In this document: positions 22,964 to 34,533 of the stretch, piece after piece
Layout of the letters: the number at the start of each line of letters is the position of its first letter
Numbering within the stretch: the stretch's first letter is position 1
Source of the DNA: Paraphaeosphaeria minitans
Taxonomy: Eukaryota; Ascomycota; Dothideomycetes; Pleosporales; Didymosphaeriaceae
Reading direction: 5' to 3'
Assembly (NCBI GenBank): GCA_015832175.1
Contig: WJXW01000007.1
Span: 1,674,001 to 1,738,000, forward strand
Length of the DNA stretch: 64,000 nucleotides
Position numbers and translations under genes: made by a program
The notes under the pieces: generated by a model
Told to the model about the DNA's origin: nothing
The model's input: only the letters and a program-made list of their open reading frames with translations
Database searches by the model: none

Positions 22964-24617
22964 GCGCGAAGTACGAGCTTCGGCGTCGAAGGTACTGGTT
23001 CATCGTGTGGTCGGCACTGCGAAGAAGGCATAGAGTATCGACCGGGCCAAGGTGCACTAAGCTCGATGTCGGATGTTGTTGGGTCGGGACTTGGCCAGAT
23101 GGTTTGGTGATTTTGTTTCCGCACGAGCGAGTGGGAGAGGCGCCCGGTGTTGTGGAACGCCATTGCGACCTAATGGTGTTGTTGGGGAATAGAGACACCA
23201 GTGTGATGGACGAAAAGAAACGAATGAGATTGAAAGTAATGGATCACCGAGACCGTCGGTATGAAGAATGTACAGAGAAAAGCGACCACCCTGATGGAAG
23301 AATCCGAGGGTAGCTCAGTCTACTTAGTGGAGATAGACATGCAAAGCAAAGATTATGTATAGAACGATAATTGAAGAAACGAAACGACGAAAGAGTCACG
23401 CAAAAGAAAATAACATCAATTGAACAGAAACGACACTGGAGAGCCAAGAGGTGAGCTGCAGCCTGCAGTTTCCGGGCCAAACATTCTTATGTTACCCTCG
23501 TCAGGAGTGGTCTGTACACGATATTGCCTATATCAGTGAATGTGTAGATACGTGTCCATTTCCGTGTCGTTGACGTACAGACGCTACGTTATCGGATCAC
23601 CGAGTGTTACCTGCAATAGATGGTCTGTGAGGGGATGGACCTGAGGCATAGCGGAGAGTCCTGCGTTGAGGCTGGTCCGCTATCTTTGAACCAATGACAG
23701 GCCAACATGACAACCAGAGCTCGCTGCTAGGTAGGTATACTCTCATGATCTTTGTTGATGGGAGGTCCATGAGCAGTGCTCGACTTGCTCGTAGTCCGCC
23801 CTCGTGACTCAACGTCTCTTGCTTTCTGCAGCCATCAATGACCGCGTATCTCACCACGGCCACAATGCTTCATCTCAGCCTCCTACATTCATGTCCGTCT
23901 CCCAAGCGTGACCCCCAACGTTCAATCTTCCCACCCTCCACCTCAGAAACGCTTGCCAAATCACCTTTTCGAAGTACGGAATCTGAAGAGACATTCTGAG
24001 GCAGCAAAGCGGCATTGAAAAACCTTTTGCTTGGCTTCCTAACCACTGCCATTCCGTGCGCACACCCACTGGCATCATGCATCTCATATGAACCAAGCGT
24101 TGGGCCGGCAGTGGCGAAGGACGGAACAGCCCGGGGTCTTTGAAACGGCACGTGCGTGTTCCACGCATTAAATGCATGCGACGGCTTTGGATGGAGCGTG
24201 GCGCGGCGCCATATGATACAGATGGCAGCCGCAGCAGCAGGCGTGAGTGTTGAAAGTAACAGTGAAAGGGAATGTCTTGACTCACGCTCAAGAGGGGTGA
24301 TGTCTTGCCTGACTCGCACGCGTCAAGCGCGCGTTTGGAATCCTGCCCAGCTGGGCGTGTTCACAATCTCTCATTGACTGTTTTCACACAACGGTCTACT
24401 CGTGTTTGGTTCGTAAAAGTGTTTATCCTAATGGGGCCTGGAGACAGCAAAGTCACTATTTAAGGACCGCGCATCCCTTGATGATCCACTAGGTACCTAT
24501 GGTAAGCCGTGTAGGTACACTTGTCCGCGGTACTCGTACCTACACATTATACCACCAAAGTCTCCGACCACGATTCGAGCCTGCAGACCACGGGTGCTTA
24601 TCGCGTAGGAAGCAGTG
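22964..24617. other. Intergenic 1.65 kb; no supported gene
   Basis: It contains the DHA1 carrier promoter and the 3' flank of the E2/F-box gene. Several open frames of 80-150 codons occur (for example 23870-24319 on the minus strand), but none shows a domain, a signal peptide or plausible introns. Confidence 0.5.
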
Positions 24618-26579
24618 CTATCTTCGCCTACCACCGCGGCCGCGTCCACGGCCACGTCCACGGTCGCCTGCATCCGCTCTACCCTCCAAAGGAAAGAAGC
24701 CCGGTCGGCCATTCCACCCATTTCCGTACCACTTCTCTCCACGCTCGAACCAGACCTCCAATTGTGGTGTGATCTGCACCTCCTTGGATCGCTCGACCGT
24801 CGGCTCCCACACCCTCCGAATCATATACAGCTGGCTCTGGGTCATGGGCATGCGCGAATAGCCGGCATAGACGCTTTCGCTGATCGTATGGCGCAAGAAG
24901 GCGGTGAACTCTGACCTGGATGGCATCTGAGCAATGCCCATTACAGTCAGAAACTTCGGGAAAGAGTCGATGGCTTGTACAGCGCGGATCCTCTGGGCCA
25001 TAATGGCAGATACTCCAGGCGGAGGCGCGCTGTGCGTGTCAAAGAGTTCTTCACGCAACTGCACGAGTGTCTTGCCCGGCGTTCGTGCCATGGAGGAGAA
25101 GAGCTTGAGGAACATGAGGAGGCGGTATGATGTGCGCGATCCCTCGAATGTCTTCTGGAGACGATACTCCGAGACGGATGTAGGCTCCAGATACGCCAGC
25201 TCGGCCATAGCGGCGCCTTTGGCGTCGAGCATCCAGACCACGTTGCGGAGGATGGCTTCCTTGACGACGTGGGAGGTCAACTCCTGCGTGAGCCCTGTGT
25301 CACAAATTAGTGCTGCCACAAGCAGCTGGCCAAGGTCCGGGAAATGTGTCTTGGTGCGTGGTCCAGCAAGGAAGCGCGCGACCATGCGGTTTGCATTATT
25401 TACGGTAATCGGGTTCTCGGTCGCGAAGCAAAGAAGCAGGTGGAACAGGGCGAAGTAAGCCTCAACTGCCTTCTCGGATGCATGCGACAAGGTGCTTCGC
25501 GAATCTGGCTTCTCCCAAGACCGTACAGCATCGCTGGAGAACTGCACCACGATCGTGTTCATGAAGTGATAAAGGACGGCCACCTTATTCGTCTCCTGCA
25601 GCTTCGCAGCCACACGTAGCCCTTCTAGTGCATGGCCTGCATTCTGCTGTACTGTCTTCCAGTGGCGACGCGAGAGGGGAATTGGGAGCCACTTGTCGAA
25701 CGATACGCCCTGTATAGACGCGCGTACGTCGAATAGGTTGTATGCCTCGTTCGACAACAGATCGAACTCGGAACGAAAGACTGGCTTTCTGCCACCCGTG
25801 ATTGAGACGCCAATGCCAAGCTTGGCTGTCATGAAGGACTTCTTCAAGCAAAAGCACTGCAGTTCTCGGAGGCGAATAAAGTCGTAAGAGGTCAGCATTT
25901 TCTTGACGGTAGGTATGGCGTCGGCGAAAGAGACCACGTCTGTAGTGTCCATCCATGGCAGGATATTGAGGATGACTTCGTCGGGAAGCTCGAGAAGTTT
26001 CGAGCGACTTAAGGCCCGCGGGGTTTGAACCTCCCGCGACCTCGCTTTCGGCATTGAGTAGTTCCACGATTTGTTGAAACCGCAGCAGTAGCACTCGTAA
26101 GTCCAAGTGCTGTTCCAGTTTTTTCCAATTGTGAAATACTGACTGCAGGCCTCCCGCCTGGTCCTCTCCTGTTGCCTGTAGCTTGCGAGATCCACCTCGC
26201 CGCCGTAGGCCTGTTCGATGATGTCGCTCGAGAAGAAGCTTAAGAGTTGGATCAAGATGCCTTTGAGGGTGTACGCTGGAGTCCATCCCTCCTCGGTATT
26301 CAACATCGTGGCGCAGATGTAGCTATCGAAGATATTTGGGTGGTCGACGTGACTTTGGATCGTCACGTACGGGGCCTGGAGTGGGTAGTCGGCCGGGAAC
26401 TTGATCTCCAGGTGCAGCGGTTTCTGTTCCGGCGGTGTCAGGACCAAGCAAGCGCGTGTGATGTCCTCATCATCGAGGTAGAGGTGCACGTTCGGATAAG
26501 GATCCTGCTGAACCTCTGCAATGTCAGCGAGAAGGCGCCGGCGGAGGGCAGGCGGAGCGGTCGCCGCAGGTGGTGCCAT
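24618..26579 (-). CDS. Ubiquitin-conjugating-enzyme-fold plus F-box protein
   Basis: Single exon, 653 residues; the start is the ATG at 26579 (the codon before it is GTG). Residues 10-120 form a UBC (E2) fold: LEIKFPADYPLQAPYVTI, the HPN motif at 80-82, then Cys89 in YICATMLN seven residues on, and GWTPAYTLKGILIQLLSFF. The spacing allows Cys89 to be a thioester cysteine. A Cys cluster (YECYCCGFNKSW, about 161-172) follows, then an F-box beginning LLELPDEVILNILPWM (about 195-235). The following 350 residues are helical-looking and unassigned. The tail is an RGRGRGRG box. E2 enzymes carry ubiquitin; F-box proteins recruit substrates to SCF ligases. The combination suggests a self-contained ubiquitin transfer factor, which is inference. 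Confidence 0.85.
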   Translation of the reverse strand: MAPPAATAPPALRRRLLADIAEVQQDPYPNVHLYLDDEDITRACLVLTPPEQKPLHLEIKFPADYPLQAPYVTIQSHVDHPNIFDSYICATMLNTEEGWTPAYTLKGILIQLLSFFSSDIIEQAYGGEVDLASYRQQERTRREACSQYFTIGKNWNSTWTYECYCCGFNKSWNYSMPKARSREVQTPRALSRSKLLELPDEVILNILPWMDTTDVVSFADAIPTVKKMLTSYDFIRLRELQCFCLKKSFMTAKLGIGVSITGGRKPVFRSEFDLLSNEAYNLFDVRASIQGVSFDKWLPIPLSRRHWKTVQQNAGHALEGLRVAAKLQETNKVAVLYHFMNTIVVQFSSDAVRSWEKPDSRSTLSHASEKAVEAYFALFHLLLCFATENPITVNNANRMVARFLAGPRTKTHFPDLGQLLVAALICDTGLTQELTSHVVKEAILRNVVWMLDAKGAAMAELAYLEPTSVSEYRLQKTFEGSRTSYRLLMFLKLFSSMARTPGKTLVQLREELFDTHSAPPPGVSAIMAQRIRAVQAIDSFPKFLTVMGIAQMPSRSEFTAFLRHTISESVYAGYSRMPMTQSQLYMIRRVWEPTVERSKEVQITPQLEVWFERGEKWYGNGWNGRPGFFPLEGRADAGDRGRGRGRGRGGRRR

Positions 26580-28585
26580 CACGTTTTCAGGAACGACTCG
26601 ATTGTCGAATGACGAAGATGATTGCGATCAGGGAACTGGTATCTCTACCAAGCTCTCGTTGGCATGGGAAGACTGGGGCCTCCGGGTCTTTAATAACCAA
26701 TCTAGCAACCTCCCAGAATTTTCTGGGTCACCGCCAGGCAGCAACCGAAGATCTAGGATGCGCCTTTCCAGCAAACACAAGTCTGCGGACCGCTTCAGGT
26801 GAGTGGGCGCTCAGGTCAGGCAGTCAGTGCGGTCGCCCAATGTAGTTTAGGTGTGGCTTAGCTCGCCCTTCTCAGTCATGACAAGGGCGGCGGCGCTGAC
26901 AGCCTCATTCATCCGGCTGTAAAGTGAACAAAAGTGTTTGCAACAGATGAACGAATTGTATAAGTGGCGACGCAGTGCCCTTTTTGGTGCCATATTTGGG
27001 CACGGATCAACTCCCTGAGTCACTCGCATCTGCGCACTTGCGAACGGGACTAGCATATCATAGGTATTAAGTGATGTGCCAAAGATGCATACTAACAGGA
27101 GTAGTACTGTCTGTATTGACTGCTCCTGGCGCTGACTTAGCAGAAAGCCTGTGCGAGAGCCAAGAGCCTTGTCGGCATTGCTGAGAGAGACTGATCTCAA
27201 GATCGGCAGTGAAATGCCAGGGTCCTGGGCGAGCCATGACAGTGAAGTTTGTAGCAGCGAGCGCGAAGAGAGCAGCGAAAGTACCCATTGGCAGAATTCG
27301 CTGGATGTAGAATGCTGGGAGCTTAATTTGAAATTGCGATGGGAATAGACGAGAGAGAAGAAGGATTATAAAGTAGTAGTGAGGAGCTGAGTGTGCCATG
27401 AGTGATGCTTTTCTCTATCTCCTCCACCGTGTGTCTTATACTCCCTCCTCTCGCCCCCGTAACTTCTCTAGCATCCTCTCCAGCTACAGAAACAACACAC
27501 AAGCTTTCGGATGTACCCCATTTGCACCACAAATCACGCTCCAAAATAGCATTTCCTTGCCAGAGACACTTTACAAAGGGCTTCTAAGCGCTCCTGTAGC
27601 GCATCCTCCGGAGCGTCCAATCCCAGTAGGACCATACTCTAGCTCCTTCATGAGTCTGAACTTTTCCGATGTGTCATCCACGTTTTGCAGTTCCTGCTCA
27701 TGACAGCACGTGTGTTCAGTGACTGGGCAAATCAGGCTGCGGGCGCGGACTCAGCCTCACGGCTTGGGATTGTCATTAGCTGATTGGCTATCAGCATTGG
27801 TGATGGCGTCTTTATATTGAGAAAGAATGCGAATAGACGACTCTTAAGAGGTACTTCTCGATCCTATCTCGCGTTTTACTACGTTCTGATGGGTATTCTC
27901 AAATGAAAGATCAAATACCACCCAAGAATATATGACTAGTACCCTCGTTTTTCTCATTCCCGTAGGTACCCCAACTTCCTGTCAAAGTCTAATTGTTTTA
28001 GCCGTGGAGAAAAGGTTTCTGTCTCACATCGTATCCTAGACGGCTTGCATCGAATCCTGATGTTCCTTCCACGAGTCGGCTTCTCTTATCCTGGCACTAC
28101 TTGACCCCCCTTTATCTGTAGTCGTTGTGACCTTCCTCACTTCCCTTTCCTACTAGGCAAAAATGTATACAGTCTCAGTATAATGCTGCGCCTTTTCGAG
28201 CAAGCATGCAACCTACCCATAATTAGGGTGGACTTCATGAAACTTTTGTAACCACTAAAGTAAAAGGAACAATGGGCACCCCCGCAAGCATTGATGCTAC
28301 GCGGAACAAGTGTCCCATTCCTCTTCTTGGTTAGCTTGCTAAGAGGATCTCCGCATGACCCTAGATCGTTCGGGACCTTGAGCGTAGTTCATCGAACTGG
28401 AAGTTTGTTGATATCCACAGTCAGAGGAAAGTCCCGCAACGGAGCTGTAGAGTGCAACCACAAGAGGAAGATGGATGTCCAGAGTCGTTTTGCACTTCGC
28501 AAAAATTCACAAGACCCCGTCATAATTCCGGCATGGCCAAACTGAGATCGGCCATCGGCCAGCTTGCTTGATAGATGTCTCCTTG
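26580..28585. other. Intergenic 2.0 kb; no supported gene
   Basis: It begins with the promoter of the E2/F-box gene. A minus-strand frame around 27067-27399 contains a signal-like stretch (MGTFAALFALAATNFTVMA) but no continuation of recognisable kind. The rest is AT-moderate and featureless to me. Confidence 0.45.
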
Positions 28586-29338
28586 CTAGCCGTGTTTGGC
28601 CATCTGCTTTTGGAGGAACAGAGACCTGCCTTGAGCAATCAGATCTTCTTCGTTATCGCACTCTACCCCAGCTAGCATTGCTTCTTTTCGCCATGTCAAT
28701 GTCTGTACATCGTCCATTCGAAACAACGTGATGTCTGTGTCGCCATCAGTACGCCAGTTTGGCTTGCAGGAGTGCTCCAGGCAGAACACTTCCGTCCTTC
28801 TCAGGCCGAATTCCTTTTCGCACATGGTTATGGACCTGTGAAGAGCCCAGAGATCGCCCCTCGGGAGGTTTTCCGGGATCTCGAACGTAGCGTTGGGTTT
28901 TGCGTTGCGTTCGCACCAGGTGCGCCACTTTTCGCGACGGCGGGTCTGCTTCTGCCTTTCACGCGCGGCGGCGTCCTCCGTTTCGCGCTTCAGTTGTTGT
29001 TTCGCCTCTCGCTCGGCCTTCTTAGCTTCGCGCTCCTCCTTTATAATGTCCCTGTACAGGGCTTTGACGTCTTTCTTCTCTTCAGGAGACAGTTCGAACG
29101 CAATGGGACTGATGCGTTGTTTTTTGCTGCCGAAGTAGTTATCTATGCGAGTTTGACGCTTGCGCTTCGAAGTCGACGTCGCTGGGATTGCGGACGATGA
29201 CGGTGTTGCGTAGGTCGGTTGTTGTACGGGTGGCTGGGGCGGCGGGGTATGTGGACGTGGACGTGGGGGCGGCGGCGGTGAAGCGGACTCCGCCCTAGCT
29301 TTTTTGCCCTGTGCGATAGCTGAAGGGGTGTTGGCCAT
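28586..29338 (-). CDS. Small basic protein with a consensus PCNA-interaction (PIP) box
   Basis: Single exon, 250 residues, no family recognised. The first 55 residues are Pro/Ser-rich and probably disordered. Residues 59-74 read SKRKRQTRIDNYFGSK: Gln62, Ile65, Tyr68 and Phe69 match the PIP-box consensus Q-x-x-hydrophobic-x-x-aromatic-aromatic, flanked by basic residues that would also serve as nuclear localisation. Residues 85-135 form a highly charged helix (EEREAKKAEREAKQQLKRET), likely coiled coil. The C-terminal 110 residues look folded, with conserved-looking Trp/Cys (WRTWCERN, ITMCEKEFGLRRTEVFCLEH). A role at replication or repair forks through PCNA is inferred from the motif alone. The stop of the neighbouring MFS gene lies 286 bases upstream. 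Confidence 0.75.
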   Translation of the reverse strand: MANTPSAIAQGKKARAESASPPPPPRPRPHTPPPQPPVQQPTYATPSSSAIPATSTSKRKRQTRIDNYFGSKKQRISPIAFELSPEEKKDVKALYRDIIKEEREAKKAEREAKQQLKRETEDAAARERQKQTRRREKWRTWCERNAKPNATFEIPENLPRGDLWALHRSITMCEKEFGLRRTEVFCLEHSCKPNWRTDGDTDITLFRMDDVQTLTWRKEAMLAGVECDNEEDLIAQGRSLFLQKQMAKHG

Positions 29339-29624
29339 CGTAGCGCAAGACGAAGATTAACGGTACAATGTAGTGATGTAATGATAAATGGGAGTAGCGA
29401 CGGGCACGGCGGGAACTTGTAAAAGCGCCTGCAGGTCCGTTCGCTTCTTTTTGCTTTTCGCGGGGAGGTTGGGGTGTACCAGGTAGGTACCGTACCGTAA
29501 GACCGATTTCGCACACGCAAGTTGTACTAAATATATAGCAGGTTCTCGTGTCTCCTCTACGCAGCAAAGAAGATGAGAGCTCGTCGGCGTCGCAGAAATT
29601 TACTCAGGCCGAAAAGCTGAAACT

Positions 29625-31332
29625 TTACACGGCATATCTGAACCAAGGCACGTTGTCGGCCAACTCTCTCTCGAGTAACTTCTGCTCTTCCGTCAAACCC
29701 TGGACACCCCGCTCAGCTAAGACCTTATCGCGCCGCGCGTTCTCTAGTCGGCACCAGGTTGACATGAACAAGGTCAGGAAGAATGCAACGCTGTTGCTTG
29801 TTAGCCGATGCTATGACGCGGTGAAGGCCCAGGAACTTACCTCACGACTCCAATCAAGATACTGTGCCCGGTGATGTACCTGGGGCCGTCTCTTGAGATG
29901 TAAACGTACGACGCAATGATACCACCACAGTTGCCTCCCATGACCTGCATCGCGATACCAGTGCCTCGCTTCAAGCTCCCTCGAATGTTACCACTATTCC
30001 AAGCCATACCAAGAGGGATCTGTGGGTAGATGCCAATCGCCGCAAACACTGTGCCAGCATACTGCACGCTGGCTTTACCACTGCCGCACAACAAACCAAA
30101 GCCAAGGAGAGCCACAAGCTGGAAGCCCAGCATGAAGATTCCTCGCTTACCAACGCGATCGGCATACCAGCTCGCGGTGATCGTGAAGAAGCAAGCCGCA
30201 ACATATGGCGGAACTGACATCAGTTGCGCCTCATTCGCGGTGTAGCCCATACTTTTGATGATTGTCGGGAGGAAGAGAGCGAAGCTGTAAATTGGACAAA
30301 ATCCTGCCATGCAAAGTCCTCATTAGACTGTCGGTAACCATGGCTGTACTGACTTACTTACCTGCCATGCAGATGAACATGTGGATATAGATCTTCCAAT
30401 CGCTAATTGCTTGCCACACGTACTTCATGTTGAAGTCGTTCGACAAATGGCCTTGTTCAGCCCGAAGCCGGCGTTGAACTTCTTCGCGTTCTGGCTTGGT
30501 GAGAAAGCGCGCACTGTATCATGTCACTCGAAGTTAGAAATTAGGGTAAGCGTCGCGCGAAACTTACGTGGAAGGATAGTCGTAGATACACCAGTATGCA
30601 GCAAGACTGACAATCACAGAAAGCAGACCTTCCAGGATGAAAATCCAGGCCCATGCAGCTTTTCCACGGACGCCGTTCATCTCCGCGATACCTCGTGCCA
30701 AGATACCTCCGAAGGCCCCAGCAAGTGTTGCCGCACTGAAAAATAGAGCCATACGGTAGCCGCACTCTTTCCGCACATACCACTGCGTGATGAAGTAGTT
30801 TACGCCCGGAAATAAACCACCTTCGAAGATACCCAGAAATACTCGTGCTGCCATCAGTCCAGAATAGTTCTTGACAAAGCCCTGTCCGACCATGGACACA
30901 GACCAACAGAACATGATGAAGGTCAGCCAGATAGATGGCCGCACTCGCTTCATCATGATGTTAGAGGGAACTTCCGCTGCGATATAGAATGGAAAGAGAA
31001 TTGCAAGGCAGTCGTTGTACTGTAAGCCGTGCAGTTTCAGGTCCTGCTCTAAGTGATCGAGACGCGCGTTGCCTATGTTGGTTCGGTCGAGGAAACATAA
31101 CCTATGCAAGACCAAGTCAGAGGGTGCCTACGGCACCACAGATGCGCGTCGGTACTTACAAATAAATTAAGGACATGAACGGAATAATGTGCCAGTCAAG
31201 CTTCCGCAGAAGCTTCTTGGTGTTCTGCGCATCCCATCCTTGCGGCTCCATATCGCCGTATGCGACTGAGATGGAAGAGACCACTTTTTGGTTGGCGGTC
31301 TTTGATCGATCCATATTTTCCACTTGATCCAT
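29625..31332 (-). CDS. MFS transporter, allantoate permease (Dal5/ACS) family
   Basis: Five exons, 31332-31160, 31101-30568, 30513-30362, 30303-29841 and 29790-29625, give 495 residues. The start is the first in-frame ATG (MDQVENMDRSKTANQ). Diagnostic stretches: LLRKLDWHIIPFMSLIYLL, then CFLDRTNIGNARLDHLE, typical of anion:cation symporters of the Dal5/Tna1 type; FYIAAEVPSNIMMKR; GIFEGGLFPGVNYFITQWY; and KYVWQAISDWKIYIHMF in the long central loop. Twelve membrane segments are expected. The family imports allantoate, nicotinate, pantothenate and other organic acids by proton symport at the plasma membrane; substrate unknown here. All four introns are 50-58 bases. Confidence 0.92.
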
Positions 31333-32951
31333 TTTCGCAGCCGAAGCAACGGTGTTGTCGCCTGAGAAGTACCTTCAGAGCTTCGGGAATGACTTCATTG
31401 ACGGGTCAGCAACTCGGGTGCGAGCAATGCCAGGGTAAATACTTTGTACAACGGCCTCGGCCCAAGACAGAGACTCGGAATACCTTTTAGACTCCCACAC
31501 CGGTTATCGCTCACGAGACTAAACGTATGCACATCGTGCATTGAGACCTTGCAGAGCACTTCAATGTCATTCGTCCACTCTTCGTCAGCGCAACACACTC
31601 CCAGAACCATCGCCATCTAGACGCTGGACTACATTCCGATATAGCGGTACGAGATGACCGTGCTTCTCCGAATCCATATGTTGGAGATCAGCTCGAGGCC
31701 GGGATTCGGGCCCTGTGCTACGCTTCGTGGTTGTCAGTTGGGCTCAAGACATCGGTAGCGCCGCTCTGCAAAAGGGGCACAGGAACGGCAGCCCGCCTGG
31801 ACGCTTGATAACAACCTTGTCTTGCGTGCCTGTACGATGTGAGTGAGTAAAGTCTGAGAGTTCGGCGCTCGTTGTGATTGGCCCTCGCCCTCGCCCTCGC
31901 TTCTGCTTTCTTCCCGCGTTGCAGCAGGAAAATGGGCCGAAGTCAAACACCGCTGTCAAAGATTGGCGAGATAGACATAGACTATGCGCCTTCTTTGGAA
32001 TATTGGCGCAGAGAATGCACCTTCTCGGCCACATCCTCGAGACCTTTCAGCAGAGGAATGAGTCTTCCTACTCTTTTTAAGCTCTTGTTATAACTACCAA
32101 CACAAGGAATGAGAATCTGCTGTTGGGAGGCGTTCGCTTCTGTCGATCAATGAGAGGCACCGTGGTGGGCTTCAGCCACTAGCTCAAGCGCGCTTCGTTT
32201 AAAGAGGAGGTACCTGCGTGCATTTGCTTGTCGTTTCGTTGTTTGAAGCCAATCAGTGATGCGAAATCTACTAGACTAGGGGATCTCACCCGCGTGCCGC
32301 ACCATTCTTACACTCGACAGACGTGTAACAAGCATAAGCCGTGACAAGCAACTCTGAACATCCGACGGAAACCTGTTTTTTATGCCGTATTTTGATAACA
32401 GGCGTGTGCTGAGAGGCATCACCTGGGTCAATGCGGCGGCGCATTCATGAGCTCACGCGGATGCATGGAGCCCTAGGGCACGCGAACATTGAATGTTACC
32501 CATAGCATACAGTCGCAGATACTCTTCATAGTATTTGAGCGGACCGCGAACACCAGGAAATTTGCACTCGTTTGACAGAGGACTTTGCAATCATCCGCTC
32601 TCGTATTGGCTACGCTAGCACTTGAGACTAGATCACGTGAGACATGCATTCACTTCCGCTCGACCAATAGCAATTACATACTATAATCCATCAAGTGCGA
32701 TCAGTCATTTGTCTGAGGTCAGTAGGAATCGTTCCCGAAGTTTGGATATAAGTAACCTTGCCAGCCTGTGAAGAGGGGTGATCCAGCCGCGCCTGCCTTC
32801 ACCATTGCTTTGGGTCGATGCCTCGGTCCAAAATCTAGAGCACAATCGACCAGAAATTCTATATAACTACAAGTTGCTTCGACAAAACTTTGTAGCACCA
32901 CAATTGTTTCGATAGGCGGACCTTCAACAACTTTTCCACAAGCTGTCAATC
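31333..32951. other. Intergenic 1.6 kb; no supported gene
   Basis: It includes the promoters of the Dal5-type carrier and of the secreted protein gene. A short GCCCTC repeat lies at about 31885-31905. Direct inspection shows no exon with family resemblance. Confidence 0.45.
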
Positions 32952-33799
32952 ATGTTGTCCCTGCTTCTGCAGATACCGTTAGTTCTGTCAGTCACCTTGG
33001 GTGCACCAAACCCTCCGTACCTCTCCGAGGATTTCCCCGGTGATGTCGCTGGATACCACAACCTCGCTCAGGCTTTCGCTGGGAACCGGTCCGTTGTCAT
33101 GGACACTCCTCCCGTGGCTAAGGATCAGAGGAACGGCAACTTCTTTCTAGTCAATCAGTGCAAGTACGACCTGTATATATGGTAAGTACATGCAATATGC
33201 GCGGACGGCATTCTAACACGGCCTAGGGAGGCTTGGAAGGCCCACCAAAGTGATCCGACCAAAGTCCCCGCCCGTTCCGCCTTTCGCGAGGAAACCATCA
33301 GCCGATACGAGCTACCCAACAATCATACATGCATGGACAACTGCGGAGCTCCTACAAGGTCTCTAAAACTCAACAGCTCATTGGTGGCCAAGGAGGGAAC
33401 CAGCTGCAATTCGAGTTCGCTACGAAGGCGGGTCTGATTTACTTCGACATTTCTTTCGTAGACACCAAAAATTTGAAGTACCGAAGTGGTGATGCGAGCA
33501 ACTGCCCTTCCTGGGCTGAGGGTATACGCATCGAGGGCCAGAAGCCACCGCAACAGAATAATGGCTGCGATATCCTGGAGTGCTTCCCAGGAGACATGTG
33601 CATGTGAGTCTGCAGCGAGCTTTCTCTTGTGGAAAGGACTGCAAATAAAAATAGCCACGACGGGTGTGGGGCCTACAACATTGACGAGCCTTTCCTGAAG
33701 TGGGGTATCAAGAACCCTGTGAAGACGTGCCTAAAGTACGAGGCTGGAATGGAGTTATACTTCCGCACTTGTACTCAGGAGGGGGACATTCCTCATTGA
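32952..33799 (+). pseudogene. BYS1/thaumatin-like secreted protein gene, apparently frameshifted
   Basis: Exon 1 (32952-33182) encodes a signal peptide (MLSLLLQIPLVLSVTLGAP) and, at its end, FFLVNQCKYDLYIW, the opening beta strand of fungal BYS1/antigenic thaumatin-like proteins. A 44-base intron (33183-33226) has CTAAC and TAG. Exon 2 starts in frame (EAWKAHQSDPTKVPARSAFR) but near 33345 the family-like sequence jumps to another frame (YKVSKTQQLIGGQ, LQFEFATKAGLIYFDISFVD). A 51-base intron (33604-33654) then leads to DGCGAYNIDEPFLKWGIK and the stop. No canonical intron explains the jump; a single missing base would. Either the gene is broken or the assembly has an error. Family members are secreted; some are effector or antigen candidates. 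Confidence 0.6.
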
Positions 33800-34533
33800 G
33801 TCTCTCTGGTACTTGTTGTGCTGTCGTATTTTCTGATACATCGGCGTGGCGTTTGACTTCGGTCTACCGCAACACCCTGAAGCATTGCTTTCCGGATATC
33901 AGGAATTCTTTACACGGTCTGAACATGTTTACATGATCTAGATCAATGTAACTACTTATATACAGGCACTTGAATAAAGACAATTGTCATCAGCAAAAAC
34001 GCGATCTGGGTCGTGTTGTGCATAAAGTTGATCCGCCAGATAAGGATTCAGATGACTGGCCACAGACACGTTCTGTTGTATCAGTATCTGGGATGAGCCT
34101 CTGCATCTGAAAGTCACATAGGAATACCGATGTTGACGCCATTAAGAGAAGGGCAGGTCTATGGTACCGATGCTTAATTTGAGAAATGCTCAGCTGGATA
34201 TAACGAGCGTTCTGCCATTCCTGTGTAAGATTAGCCTGGATATAAGCAGTTGTCCATTCCCGATATGCGGTGTCTATTTCAGATCCCCATAGGAACGTGG
34301 AGTGGGGTCACATAAGCAATCTGAAGCGGGCGAGGTAATGGCTGTCGCGGTCACGAGGTCTCCGAGGTATGATATACGACGTTTTAAACCCGCCTTACCG
34401 TCCATGATGCTGTGCTCTGAAGACATCATTACCCATGCGGCTATCTGCAAGGAGCAGCAGTGCAGCCTGGGTCTCTGCAAACTCTTTCTCAACCCCAGAA
34501 GGAGGTGGACCACACCCGGAGCGACCCACCCAT
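33800..34533. other. Intergenic, decayed sequence; no gene seen
   Basis: This lies between the secreted-protein gene and the first relic of the orphan family. Short frames such as 34302-34535 have no resemblance to either module. It could contain more decayed parts of the relic. Confidence 0.4.

Noticed and set aside
23870..24319. Minus-strand frame of 149 codons
   Set aside because: No domain, no signal peptide, amino-acid make-up like random GC-rich sequence, and a second overlapping frame is equally long.
27067..27399. Possible small secreted protein on the minus strand with a hydrophobic stretch
   Set aside because: The hydrophobic segment is internal to the open frame, the rest has few cysteines, and I could not find exons that continue it. 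Expression data would be needed.
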